A stretch of 22,689 nucleotides of DNA from Hymenoscyphus infarciens (Eukaryota; Ascomycota; Leotiomycetes; Helotiales; Helotiaceae): positions 1-22,689 of the forward strand of contig LLCB01000562.1 in NCBI GenBank assembly GCA_001414345.1, in the 5' to 3' direction. Shown piece after piece: positions 1 through 10,148 of the stretch. The first letter of the stretch is position 1. The number at the start of each line of letters is the position of its first letter. The notes below the pieces were generated by a model. The model was not told where the DNA came from, made no database searches, and worked only from the letters and a program-made list of their open reading frames with translations. The translations under genes were made by a program, and so were the position numbers.

Positions 1-480
1 CTTTACTCTTATTATCTATTTAATAGATAAAAAGAGTATTTAGCTTTCTATAATATATATATAGACTTTACTCTAATTATCTATTTAATAGATAAAAAGA
101 GTATTTAGCTTTATAAGCTATATATAATAAGTCTACTCTAATTATCTATTTAATAGATAAAATATATATTTAGCTTTATAAGCTATATTTATAGACTTTA
201 CTCTAATTATCTATTTAATAGATAAAAAGAGTATTTAGCTTTATAAGCTATATATAATAAGTCTACTCTAATTATCTATTTAATAGATAAAATATGTATT
301 TAGCTTTATAAGCTATATATAAACACTTCTCTCTAATTATCTATTTAATAGATAAAATAAGTATTTAGCTTTATAAGCTATATATAATAGATTTACTCTT
401 ATTATCTATTTAATAGATAAAAACAGTATTTAACTATATAAAATATATATATATTTAATAGATAAATCAAGTATTTAGAG
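1..480. repeat. 65-bp AT-rich palindromic satellite
   Basis: About seven tandem units with an exact 65-bp period. The core TTATCTATTTAATAGATAA sits at 12-30, 77-95, 142-160, 207-225, 272-290, 337-355 and 402-420. It is an inverted repeat with 9-bp arms around one central base. Units alternate: those with cores at 77 and 207 resemble each other, and those at 142 and 272 resemble each other, so the real repeat is partly a 130-bp dimer. Copies decay after 420. A shorter core recurs at 640-656 and an opposite-centre version at 810-828. The window starts inside the array, so its full length is unknown. Confidence 0.9.
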
Positions 481-841
481 TTATAAGATATATTAAGACT
501 TTAGTTTAAATATTTATTTAATTAATAAATAAAGTAGCTAGCTTCTTAAGTTATATAGAAAAATAGTTAATTATTTATCTATCTAATAAATAAATATAAT
601 AATTCGCTTTTTAATATAATAATAAAACCTTACTTTAAATATCTATTTAATAGATAACTATAGTTATTTATTTTATAAGTTAAATATAAAAACCTTTTAT
701 TTACTATATATTTAATAAATAAATATAATTATAAGCTTTATATACTAAAAATATAGACCTCTTTATATATTATTTAAGCTATAACTTTAGTCTTTAGTAT
801 TTTCTCGAATTATCTATTAAATAGATAATACGTTGTATAGG

Positions 842-965
842 ACCTTATAGCCCTCTAAGGGTCGTATCTTATTATAACGCGCGGCCTTTACAAGGGCGTG
901 TCGGAGTAGGCCGCGCATGCGTGCGGTGCCCCCGGACCCCCTAGTGAGAGGGACACCCTCCCACA
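842..965. other. GC-rich island with hairpin in AT-rich DNA
   Basis: About 120 bp rich in G, C and CpG, surrounded by AT-rich DNA. It contains a perfect 9-bp inverted repeat, GCGCGGCCT at 879-887 and AGGCCGCGC at 908-916, with a 20-nt spacer. A smaller hairpin, GAGGG-aca-CCCTC, lies at 948-960. No ORF or known RNA is recognised. It could be an unmutated fragment of the surrounding element or a later insertion. Confidence 0.6.
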
Positions 966-1047
966 CCCACCTGCTATAAGTAAATTCGAGCTATTTTACC
1001 TTATTAGTTAAGTTAGAAGCTAGAGAATATAGAGTAATACTTCGTTC

Positions 1048-1149
1048 TAGGCGTAACAAAGGTTACTATATTTCTATAGCTTTATACTAGTAAAAAACTC
1101 TTAAAAACCTTAAAAAGTAACTCTCTCTAAATAACCTTTATTACGCCTA
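1048..1149. repeat. Inverted repeat, 18-bp arms
   Basis: TAGGCGTAACAAAGGTTA at 1048-1065 is matched by its reverse complement at 1132-1149 with a single mismatch. The mismatch is a C/T transition. The 66-bp spacer is AT-rich. It may be the remains of a transposon terminal repeat or a folded structure. Confidence 0.6.
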
Positions 1150-1870
1150 AGACAAAGTAGATAGAAGTTAATAAATAGATTACTATAGACCTTAGTATAA
1201 CGTTTTATAAAAATTAGTAGAAGAGTATACTAGTATCTAGTATAAATAGAAGGTAAAGAGAAAGCGCTAGCCTAATTAGACTCTTCTTAGATTTAAGCTT
1301 TTTAGAATATAAAGACTTAATACCTATACGTAGTATATTCTATAAACCTCTAGTAGTTCTATCTTATCTCTAGAACTGTCTATAGAGCTAAGTTTAAGTT
1401 AAAAGGCGACGTAGTAATACCTCTTTTTTATAACTATTAGAGTTTTAGGCCTCTTAACCTTCTATAAAGAAGAAGAAGCTACGTTATATATAGTAATATA
1501 CTAGATATTAGCGAAAAAGACCTATATAGCTTATTTACTTAATAGTAGTATTTATAGACTACTAAAACGAACTAATTAAGAAAGCTCTTAAAGTCGATTC
1601 TATATATCTACTAATACTAGAAGACTTCTACTTTAGATATACTATAGAATTATATACGACTCTAAGAAGATAAGAGCTATATACTAACCTAAGATTAGAG
1701 GTAATACCTATAGTAGTTATTCTATATAGTTAGTATATATTATATTTAAGTTAAGAGAATTACTAGAAGAGATAAAGAACCTCTAGTAACGGTAATAGAG
1801 TAATTAGAAGAGGCTTAGATAGTACGAATAGGAATATAGATATAGAGAGGTTTTTATAACTAGATAATAG

Positions 1871-2102
1871 ATTCTCTACTATTTATATTAGTAGATATTC
1901 GAAGTATATTTAGTAGTACTTTAATGAAGTAGTAAAATACCTCTTAAGAGGTATAGGACTATAGAGTAGAGAACTGATTCTCTAGTAGTTATAGAGAACT
2001 AATTCTCTACTATTTATATTAGTAGATATTTAAAGCGTGTTTAGTAGCTCTTAGATAAAGTAGTAAAATACCTCTTAAGAGGTATAAGACTATAGAGTAG
2101 AG
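1871..2102. repeat. Tandem direct repeat, about 101 bp x2, period 131
   Basis: Segments 1871-1971 and 2002-2102 are clearly related. Many of the differences are C/T or G/A, with some others. Both contain the perfect 18-bp palindrome ATACCTCTTAAGAGGTAT (1937-1954 and 2068-2085). The shared AGAGAACTRATTCTCTA-like linker lies between the copies. Confidence 0.75.
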
Positions 2103-2486
2103 GGAATAGAAGATAGAACTAGGAAATTTAAGTTAGAGATATATTAGAAGATAGTTCTATATAAGATAGTATACTAGAAGACGATTATTATTAGTCCTAT
2201 ATAGAGGAGAGCTAACTAAGCTCTTTTTATAAGAGCTATTATAAAGTACTAAATCGGTTGTTTATAAGAATAACTAAAAATATTAAATTTGAATTAGAAT
2301 AGAGAGAATAGAAGAAGATACTAAGCTATTACTAGGATATAAAGCTAGGAGTATAGAGGTATATATATATAGTAGGCCTAGTAATAGGTACTCTAAGAAG
2401 TATATAAGCTACTTTTAGATAAAACCCTATAAATAGTACGTCTATATAGCGCCGGCTTTAAGTAGCTAAAAAGACTATTTAAATAT

Positions 2487-2503
2487 AAAAAAAAAAAAAA
2501 AAA
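2487..2503 (+). repeat. A17 homopolymer, possible retroposon tail
   Basis: A run of 17 A residues lies in decayed AT-rich sequence. The position would fit the 3' poly(A) end of a LINE-like element read on the plus strand, but no LINE protein motif survives upstream. Slippage in AT-rich DNA is an equally simple explanation. Confidence 0.35.
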
Positions 2504-2550
2504 GATTTAAGCTTTTTAAGCGCTTTATTCGATAGTATATAGTTTATCGA

Positions 2551-2653
2551 TTTATTATTATAAGCTTTTATTATTATAAGCTTTTATTATTATAAGCTTT
2601 TATTATTATAAGCTTTTATTATTATTATAAGCTTTTGTTATTATTATAAGCTT
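2551..2653. repeat. 16/19-bp tandem array with AAGCTT
   Basis: Six copies of TTATTATAAGCTTTTA-like units. The AAGCTT core occurs at 2562, 2578, 2594, 2610, 2629 and 2648, giving periods 16, 16, 16, 19 and 19. The longer units have one extra TTA. The array lies at the edge of the AT-rich block. Confidence 0.9.
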
Positions 2654-2761
2654 TATTTATTATTTATATCTAATTTTACGTATAGAGCTAAACCTTTTTA
2701 GGAAGGCAGTAGCGATTGTTTTCTAATAAGAGTGAATATGTTGAAATTTCGCTAATTTTCT

Positions 2762-2788
2762 ACGCTAGCAAGGGTACTATGCTAGCGT
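2762..2788. repeat. Perfect hairpin ACGCTAGCA/TGCTAGCGT
   Basis: Perfect 9-bp arms (2762-2770 and 2780-2788) flank a 9-nt loop, just inside the ordinary-composition DNA. No associated gene is recognised. Confidence 0.6.
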
Positions 2789-3361
2789 TGGAACAGAATA
2801 GTGTTTCCCGTATAGGATAGAGTTGTCCTTTGGTTTCTTCCGAGACTCGTATTATAACAGCTAGGTAGTGTTTTCTATAGAAATTTGTGTAAGTTTGGCT
2901 GATTTATTTTTGCTACACCTTTAATTTTTCAACTCGATCTAAGGGAGTTATTATGGTTCCTCATTCCTTCAAGATTACCCAAGGCTCGTTCCTGTCTCTA
3001 GTATCTTTGAAGACAACCTCAGGCACAATTAGTCAAAAGGTTAAACTTGAGGAAGGCGCGACCAGGCTATTGGCGGAAATCCTCATAGAGAAGTAGATCT
3101 TTAGTGGCTTGCGATTTTAAATTATGTCCTCAATTCTCTGCGAAAGTCGTAATTAAGAGCATCTCTATTAGTTTAACTTTCTTTTGATAAAACCCAGGTT
3201 AGCGAAGGGTGAATTCATGAACTAAAAAAACCAGTTAGGACCATAGTTCTGCGAAGGCCTAGAGCTTAATGAGGTGTCTGTTGAAAATTCCTTAAAACAG
3301 TCTTCAAAAAAATTCAAAAAGACAACAAAACTCTAACCACCCAGCGTACTGGATGGCCCCC

Positions 3362-3460
3362 ATCTCCCCCACTTGGAGATAGGCTAGAGAAAGCCCGCCT
3401 TTGTAGGCAGCGGGCTTTTTTTCGAGAACAATGCCTACTCCCCTTGCGAAGGGGGAGTAG
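3362..3460 (+). other. Cluster of three hairpins, one terminator-like
   Basis: Three stem-loops follow one another. The first is ATCTCC (3362-3367) with GGAGAT (3375-3380). The second is AAGCCCGC (3391-3398) with GCGGGCTT (3410-3417), running into seven T residues (3416-3422). The third is CTACTCCCC (3435-3443) with GGGGAGTAG (3452-3460). The middle one has the layout of a bacterial intrinsic terminator, and a T7 run would also stop RNA polymerase III. No A/B-box promoter or known RNA is recognised upstream, so function is unknown. Confidence 0.5.
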
Positions 3461-6276
3461 AGATATTGATTAGATCTGGCGATAAGATACTAATTTTATT
3501 AGCGGGTCGCGATTGGTAGGGAACAGTTAGAGGTTTACCCACTAACTGACTTGACCAGGCGGCTTAGAATCAAGTTTTCGTGATATCCGCTCGTGTTATT
3601 TGTGGTTATGGATTGAATTTTAGAATTGTGGGTCTGTGGGGGTATTTGTTTATCTGTTCGGGTGATGGCGACCCACTCTTTGCGTGGATGGTGGGAAAGA
3701 GTCTTCGTAAGTGCAAAGCTGCGAACATTCACCGCTAGGGGACAAGGTTAGTTCCGTTAAGCCAAATTCCTCGATGTAGGACAGGAACCATTCGAGTGTC
3801 GCGTAGACAGTAGGAATTCAAAAGCCATAATTCTAGCTAGACCATATTCTCAATCATTACAACGGCGTTGGTTTGAGCTAACTTCGTGCTATTTATTCAA
3901 GTACTTGGGGTGTTTAGAACAACATCAATAAGTAATTGGACTCCAAATTGCCATGGTTCGCGTCAATTGTAAACGAAGACCTCCTATGCGCATAAGAGTA
4001 TCTGATAACCGATCTATCGCCTCAATATATACCGCAAAGTCAAACCTCAATCAGGATAACTATCTTTCTCACTTGGAGCTTCTTGACTTGAGAGCTTCAA
4101 TTAACTTGAACTGGAGAATGAAAGAATTTCGTTACCACAATTCATGCCAAGCAACGAGGCAGCAAGAAGTATCACCACTAGGGAATAATTTCTCCAAAAA
4201 CCCCACGTCCCCGAGGACTTCGCGCCTCTTCTCATTGGTCAAGCTGAACGACTATTCTTTACGCGACGTGCAACAAAACTTTGTACTTGCTTCTGATTGG
4301 GCCATTGAGACGCTACCTAGTTCCACAGCACAAATTCTTATCAAAAATTATATCCGCTGCACCATGTGGTAGATTCCTGTAAGGCCCCGCCACTTGATAT
4401 GAAGTTCAACAACCTCATTGCGAATGACTTTTACTATGGTTTGAACCCAGATTGAGGCCAGGAATCGAAGAAGGAACGAATCGTTCACTTCAATATGGAT
4501 AGAATATCTGCCGCTTGAAATTGAGTCGTTGGCTTGATGCCGTGACGGGGAGTACTAGTACATTGCCCTTGTGAAAGCCCTAGCTTTGACTTTTGCAAAT
4601 TCCATGGGAAACAAAGGGATCTCTCTATGCTTCGGTTTTGACAGAATTTGAGAAGCAATTACGACGATGTGTATAAACATGGTCTTAGTCACTATATGCG
4701 TGATTTTGGGATGATGGTGAAGAGGTCAGGTATCAATCTTGGTGTGATTCATAGCGCGATTTGAGTCAAGGAGCAAAATTACTCGCTCATTGAAAAAGCC
4801 ACAAGGTACGTTGATTTGAATACTCGGTCTAAGCATGATCTTGACGAAGAGATCATCAACAATTTCTACAATCTTAAGACTTATAAACCATGGAAATTTT
4901 GGATCTCTCGCAATATATTGGCTGCTTCAAGCATAGCCCCGAGACGTCAAAATCCAAAACACGGGAGCTATGAAGGACAAAGGTCGAGGCCAAACACCAG
5001 CCACCGCTAGTGAACCAAGCTAGAAGTGGCGTCCACTAAGGTCTCATACAGGGAAAACCTTGGACCATAGATCTCTAATTCAAGTGAATAGTAAATAAGA
5101 GATAAGGAGCCAATACTTCCACAGAGCTGAAGCTGGTTGGGTTTAGCCCATTTGGCGCGTTGGTGTTCCGGCATCAACATTGGCGTTTCTGCATCGTTTG
5201 GTTAGCTCTGAGATAGGGGGGTCGCGTGTATGAGACTACTACGACCAGATACCGCTGGCACATGAGTGGACAGAAATACGAAATGAAGATTCAAGCCTGG
5301 ACAACTCATATTTGGTTATTGTATTATTTCTGCGACGGCATCTTGGGTGATTTATTCTAAGCCCGATCTCTATGTCGGCACTCGAAGCTGCCCCTGTCTT
5401 AGGATGGGGGAAACAAGTAACCACGGACCGGTAAATGGTGGCTACTTTTCATTGAGCGATAACTTGACTGTAGCGCTAGTGGCTCGATTCCACTACTCTC
5501 TCATTTTTTCTTCTTTTTATGTGTCAGGTGAGCCAGCCTTTTTAGTCGTCTTTTGCAAACAAGTAAACAACATTTTCTCGCTTAGCATAACCAAGCGAGT
5601 TTGCGATAGGAGCATGTACTTACTTTGCCAAGCTTCACATGATGGAAAGGCCTTTTTGAGTCATGATAGAGGTTCAAAGAATTACAAAGTGGAATAGTAA
5701 ACATCCTGCCGAAAGATCTGAAAAGATCATAGAGATCTTACCTCAGAACAACCCGCGGGATGCGACTCATCACCCTATCAGATGAGTCTTTTCTAAATGC
5801 TCTTGAATCCAAGAGACCAAAGTTAATAAACTATCCCCATTCTAATTCCAATTGCGAAGATCTGATTGGCCACAACCCCATTCCCCAGCATTTTACCCCG
5901 CTTACCCGCATTTCTCAACAAGACCCGGGGAAAATTACTGAAATGGCAACATGAACACTAACCACAACGCAAATAGGAGGTTGGTTTCCTCCTCAAATTC
6001 ATTTGCAAACATTTCCTATGATGGTAGAAAATTTCTCAACCAAAAAACTAGAGACACATTTCAAACACTTCGTCTGCCATTCGCCCGAAGCAGCGAAAAC
6101 CGAGATGCCGAGATCCTTGGAGATCCACCACTTCTCATCGTCATGTCGACCTAAACAGAGCTATCCTATCCCGGAAGTAGCAACTTGCCGTCCTAAAATT
6201 TAACCCCATTGTCAAGTTGTTGACTTCTTTAAAAGCTCCCTTTCCCATTTACTTCCACGGTCGCACGACATTCTCT

Positions 6277-6281
6277 CCAAT
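6277..6281 (+). promoter_or_regulatory. CCAAT box upstream of lactate dehydrogenase
   Basis: CCAAT lies 72 nt upstream of the ATG at 6353. In yeast, CYB2 and other respiratory genes respond to the CCAAT-binding HAP complex, so the position is suggestive. The motif is short and could be chance. Confidence 0.3.
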
Positions 6282-6352
6282 CCAGTTGAACCATTGATTG
6301 AATTACCTCGGCACAACGCCACCCTTGAACGAACAACACAACACCAAACAAG

Positions 6353-8107
6353 ATGCCTTTGACGGGTCAGGAAGTTGCCGAGCACAATTCGAGAGAGTCA
6401 TGCTGGGTTATTATTCACGCATGTCTTTCGCAGCTTGGGAGAGGAGCATTGGCTAACAATTGCAAAGGGCAAAGCATATGATGTTACGGAGTTTCTTCCA
6501 GGTACGATAGCTCCCCGCCATCCTCACCGCATCCTTTCTAACATCTGCAAAAGAACATCCTGGCGGACCAAAGATCATTCTCAAATACGCCGTAGGTCGT
6601 TCGCAAACCCCTGAGACCGGAGGCAATTCTGACGCGGGCGTAGGGCAAAGATGCTTCCGAAGAGTTCGACCCTATCCATCCCCCAGATACCCTCGATAAA
6701 TACCTCGACAAATCAAAACACATGGGCGAGGTTGACATGGGCACCGTAAAGCAGGAGGAGAAAGAATTCGATCCTGATGAAGAGGCGCGACAAGATAGAA
6801 TTGCTCGAATGCCAATATTGGAACAATGCTACAATTTGATGGATTTCGAGTCGGTGGCGAGAAATGTCATGAAGAAGAGTGCCTGGGCATATTATTCTAG
6901 TGGTGCTGATGATGAAATTGTGAGTTCTGTCATTCTATACTTTCCTTCCAGGGATGGTTCTGACTTTCCTAGACTATGAGAGAAAACCATACCGCATTCC
7001 ACAAGATCTGGTTCCGACCTCGGATTCTTGTCGATGTCGAAAAGGTGGATTTCAGTACCACGATGCTGGGAACGAAAGTGGATATGCCATACTATGTCAC
7101 AGCAACTGCACTCGGAAAGCTAGGACATCATGAAGGAGAGGTACTCTTGACGAGGGCTGCCAAGCAACACAACGTTATCCAGATGATTCCTACTCTAGCA
7201 TCATGTTCTTTCGACGAGATTATGGATGCCGCTGAAGGAGATCAAGTCCAATGGATGCAACTATACGTCAACAAGGACCGAGAAATCACTAAGAAAATTG
7301 TCCAACACGCTGAACGTCGCGGTTGCAAGGGCCTGTTCATCACAGTTGATGCACCACAGCTTGGTCGACGAGAGAAGGATATGCGATCAAAGTTTACGGA
7401 TTCAGGAACGAATATTCAAAGTGGATCGACGACGGACAATTCCCAGGGTGCTGCAAGAGCAATCAGCAGTTTCATCGACCCAGCTTTGAGTTGGAAAGAT
7501 ATTCCTTGGTTTCAATCTATCACCAAGATGCCCATTATTCTGAAGGGGGTCCAAAGAGTTGAAGATGTTATTCGTGCAATCGAAGTTGGATGCCAAGGTG
7601 TGGTTCTCTCTAACCACGGAGGTCGTCAACTTGATTTCGCGCGTTCGGGTATCGAAGTTCTTGCAGAGGTTATGCCTGTTCTCCGTGAACGTGGATGGCA
7701 GGATCGAATTGAGATATACATCGATGGCGGAGTAAGGCGTGCTACTGATATCATCAAGGCTCTTTGCTTAGGTGCAAAGGGTGTTGGTATCGGTAGACCG
7801 TTCTTGTATGCTATGAGTTCTTATGGATCTCCAGGTGTGGATCGTGCTATGCAGCTTTTGAGGGATGAAATGGAGATGAATATGAGATTGATTGGCTGTA
7901 GTAGTGTGGATCAATTGAACCCTACTTTGGTGGATACAAGAGGGTTGAATATGCATACGACAAATGTGCCGGTGGATAACCTTGTAAGTGCAGCTTTCTA
8001 TCCGTCAATTCTATAAACTCTCTCGATCATGGTAGCTAATGTTTTTCCAACAGGGAATGGCTATTTACGATCCTCTGGTTAATCCCCTCGCCAAAGCCAA
8101 GTTGTAG
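6353..8107 (+). CDS. CYB2: Flavocytochrome b2-type L-lactate dehydrogenase
   Basis: Oxidises L-lactate to pyruvate using FMN and a fused b5-type haem, passing electrons to cytochrome c in the family. Exons by frame and motif: 6353-6418, 6468-6501, 6554-6591, 6644-6919, 6973-7983 and 8054-8107, giving 492 residues. The cytochrome b5 domain is residues 1-75, with haem ligands His35 (HPGG) and His58 spaced 23 apart, as in yeast. The FMN domain is about 110-475. Tyr236, Asp264, Lys329, His353 (SNHGGRQLD) and Arg356 match the yeast active-site positions with constant offsets. The start is supported by an A at -3 (CAAGATGCC) and by the b5 domain beginning at once. There is therefore no mitochondrial presequence, unlike yeast Cyb2, so a cytosolic location is inferred. 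Intron 1 (6419-6467) is GC-AG. A 2-hydroxyacid oxidase with another substrate cannot be excluded. Confidence 0.93.
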
Positions 8108-8347
8108 AATTGTTTTGCTCGTCTTGTGGAAAGCTAGAGTACAGAAACTGTTGTATATAGTCCACGAAAATCAAAGATTTATGACCCCCTATTTGACCTT
8201 TTATGTACACGACAGATATCCTTTCGGGTTTGGGAAGAGGTGAGGCACCCTTTCGCCCCAGTGGCAGACCAAGATGGTTTCTATCGCCATATCTCATACT
8301 ACTGCGGCTTCCCTATCTTTTAGAAAAACTGCCCCCCCCCCCAGAAC

Positions 8348-8875
8348 TCAGCTTCTTTTCCTTTTCGGCGACACCAACTCACTACCACTCTTCTTCCTCT
8401 TCCTCGGCGTCTCAACATCCGCCTTAACCGAAAAAGGCAACCCATGATTCACAACCCACGAAAGGCAAACAAGAAACATCCACCCATGAACCATCAACAT
8501 ATATACTAGCGCAACCGTCTCCCCAGCCATCCACATCACCAAGTTCCCCATCAAGTTTCTTATCGGACCTTGTTTCTGCAGTAGTAACGCGCCGATGATA
8601 AAATCCAGGACTAGGAGATTCATGATGCCTACGTAGAAGGCTGATGATAGAGAGGTTGTTTTGGGGAGGTAGTGAAGGATTGGGGCTCGGGTTGGGGAGT
8701 TGGGGTGGTGCCGGAAGAAGGAGAGTTTGCAGGCTGGACAGGGACGGATGGAGGAATTTTCCTGGTGGTGCGTGATTAGATTGGGGGTTCCGCAGGAGGG
8801 GCCTAGGATGCAAGGTGTTTTGTCGTAGGTTCTGTGGGAGCAGGAGTGGGTTGTTGTTATTAGTGTTTGGCACAT
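8348..8875 (-). CDS. Hypothetical Cys-rich, membrane-segment protein
   Basis: A single-exon ORF of 175 codons, family not recognised. The N-terminal 60 residues hold spaced Cys and His (MCQT..., CSH, PCILGPSCG, CPACK), resembling the short Cys-rich N-termini of many small fungal hypothetical proteins. A zinc-binding role would be a guess. Residues about 75-145 contain two or three hydrophobic stretches that could span membranes. The C-terminus is basic (TPRKRKKSG and PKRKRS). It converges on the lactate dehydrogenase gene, with about 240 bp between the two stop codons and a C11 run (8332-8342) just past its own. An overlapping minus-strand frame is also open, so the annotation needs transcript support. 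Confidence 0.5.
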   Translation of the reverse strand: MCQTLITTTHSCSHRTYDKTPCILGPSCGTPNLITHHQENSSIRPCPACKLSFFRHHPNSPTRAPILHYLPKTTSLSSAFYVGIMNLLVLDFIIGALLLQKQGPIRNLMGNLVMWMAGETVALVYMLMVHGWMFLVCLSWVVNHGLPFSVKADVETPRKRKKSGSELVSPKRKRS

Positions 8876-10148
8876 CTTTGTTTTATTTTGAATGTGTTGG
8901 AGCTAGGATGAGGAGGTTTAGGATTTGATCGAGCCGCTTTTAATCGAAGGGAGCTTGGTATGTGTTTGCGCGCATATAGCTCTGGATGAAAATGATTGAG
9001 AAGACAAATCTTGTGCGGTGTTGCTTGGGTATAGTATTTGTTGTCTTTGTGGTATCCTTTGCTTTTTTTTCTTTCCTGACGCTTTTGGCTCTGTGCCAAC
9101 AAAGAGCTTTCTAGACTTGATATTTTGCAAGTTTGATTATATTGAAATAACAAACCCATTGTTAATCAAGAGTACTGCAAATTCTTTTATTGCTTAACCT
9201 CAGACTGTTATTGTTGTACTTTGAGACCGCATAAGCGAGCATGACTTGATTTGACTTTACATTTATAGTAGCTAATGAATGCAACTCTTCCCAACGTCCT
9301 CAAAAAGTTGTCTCGTACAAATGTTCTATAGATAGTACCTTCTTCACCTAGTACTACAGAGATCTCAGAAGCTTACATGAACTCAATTCTTCTAAACATT
9401 TTTAAATGACTTAATCCCACAACCATTTTTAAGAAACCAAGTATAAGCAGTAACACTTTTGGTCAGTTCCACTTCTAAAAATCGCAGCGCCTGGAAGTCC
9501 TCACGTGCCAAACGCCCCGGCTTCCCCTCCATCCCCTACAATTCCACCTCTTTCACTCTATTAACCCCAAAAACATACGCATTACTTCTCGCAATAAGTG
9601 TTATTTTTCAAGATAATAAGAGCTACGCGGGTAAGCTATCGTCCTATGTTAAAATTTCTGAAATCAGCTTTTTAGAAGAGAAGGTGATAGTGGTATTTCT
9701 GTTTGTTTTTAGTCGTTTAACTACTGGAAATATTCGCGACGTGCAACGAATTATGCACGTCGATCTAAAAGGGGGAAGAGGCTTGTAAGTCACAAGTGTG
9801 GCTGATTAGTCCCCCCCCTTTTTGAAGAAAGCACTTTTTACATCATTAGTATGTCAACAGTTTCATTCACGTACATGTAACTCTCTAAATCCCCCTTGCT
9901 TCTCTCTCAAACAGCCGTATTAGTAACCTTCAACTTCAAAATAGACCCTTCTCCTTCAAAACTTAGAACTTACAGCACAAGTACCTCCATTGATTTTCTT
10001 TTCAATCCGCAAGGTACTTGGTTAACTTAGGTTTCTATTTTAAATCCTGACAATGCAGCACACAAAAGAAGTATTCCTTACAATAAAAACCTTTCGATCA
10101 AGAAGCAGTTTGTTTGCCCCTGTCCTGCTACCCATATACAAACTTCCT
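8876..10148. other. Intergenic, no supportable gene
   Basis: Ordinary composition with short unconvincing ORFs on both strands. A minus-strand stretch near 9450-9540 (GMEGKPGRLAREDFQALRF) looks coding-like, but it is bounded by stops and has no recognisable partner exon, so it may be a gene relic. A C8 run lies at 9811-9818. Nothing else is seen. Confidence 0.45.

Larger units (their letters stand above)
481..2690. other. AT-rich RIP-like block, no intact gene
   Basis: Very AT-rich DNA with frequent TAA/TAG in every frame and few CpA/TpG dinucleotides, as expected of a RIP-mutated transposon graveyard. Forward frames between about 1380 and 1880 give protein-like stretches if TAA/TAG are read as mutated CAA/CAG, but two frames look equally plausible, so I assign no gene. 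The block ends sharply near 2690, where composition becomes ordinary. Confidence 0.75.
2690..6352. other. 3.7-kb stretch without a supportable gene
   Basis: Base composition is ordinary and not RIP-like. The open frames (the longest at 3953-4372, 139 codons) show no family motif, no clear codon bias and no convincing spliced extension. The stretch contains the hairpins at 2762-2788 and 3362-3460, and its last 150 bp or so act as the promoter and 5' leader of the lactate dehydrogenase gene. Decayed genes or an unrecognised non-coding RNA are possible. I see nothing firm. Confidence 0.5.

Noticed and set aside
1..480. CRISPR-like array
   Set aside because: The short regular repeats are a eukaryotic satellite. 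Spacers are themselves repeated and the composition is RIP-type AT-rich.
1382..1880. RIP-mutated ORF in the left block
   Set aside because: One frame looks protein-like with TAA/TAG read as Gln, but the next frame does too. Lack of TGA is expected anywhere TpG is depleted, so it is not evidence for a frame.
3953..4372. 139-codon open frame, plus strand
   Set aside because: No motif, no homologous feel, unremarkable codon use and no splice extension. In 3.7 kb of non-coding DNA one frame this long is not surprising.
5478..5494. tRNA T-arm-like hairpin AGTGG-CTCGATT-CCACT
   Set aside because: Stem and 7-nt loop fit a T arm, but no matching acceptor strand, D arm or anticodon arm is found about 70 nt upstream.
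9459..9788. 109-codon plus-strand ORF
   Set aside because: It starts at a TTG, not an ATG, and has no recognisable features. Local minus-strand relic sequence is just as likely.
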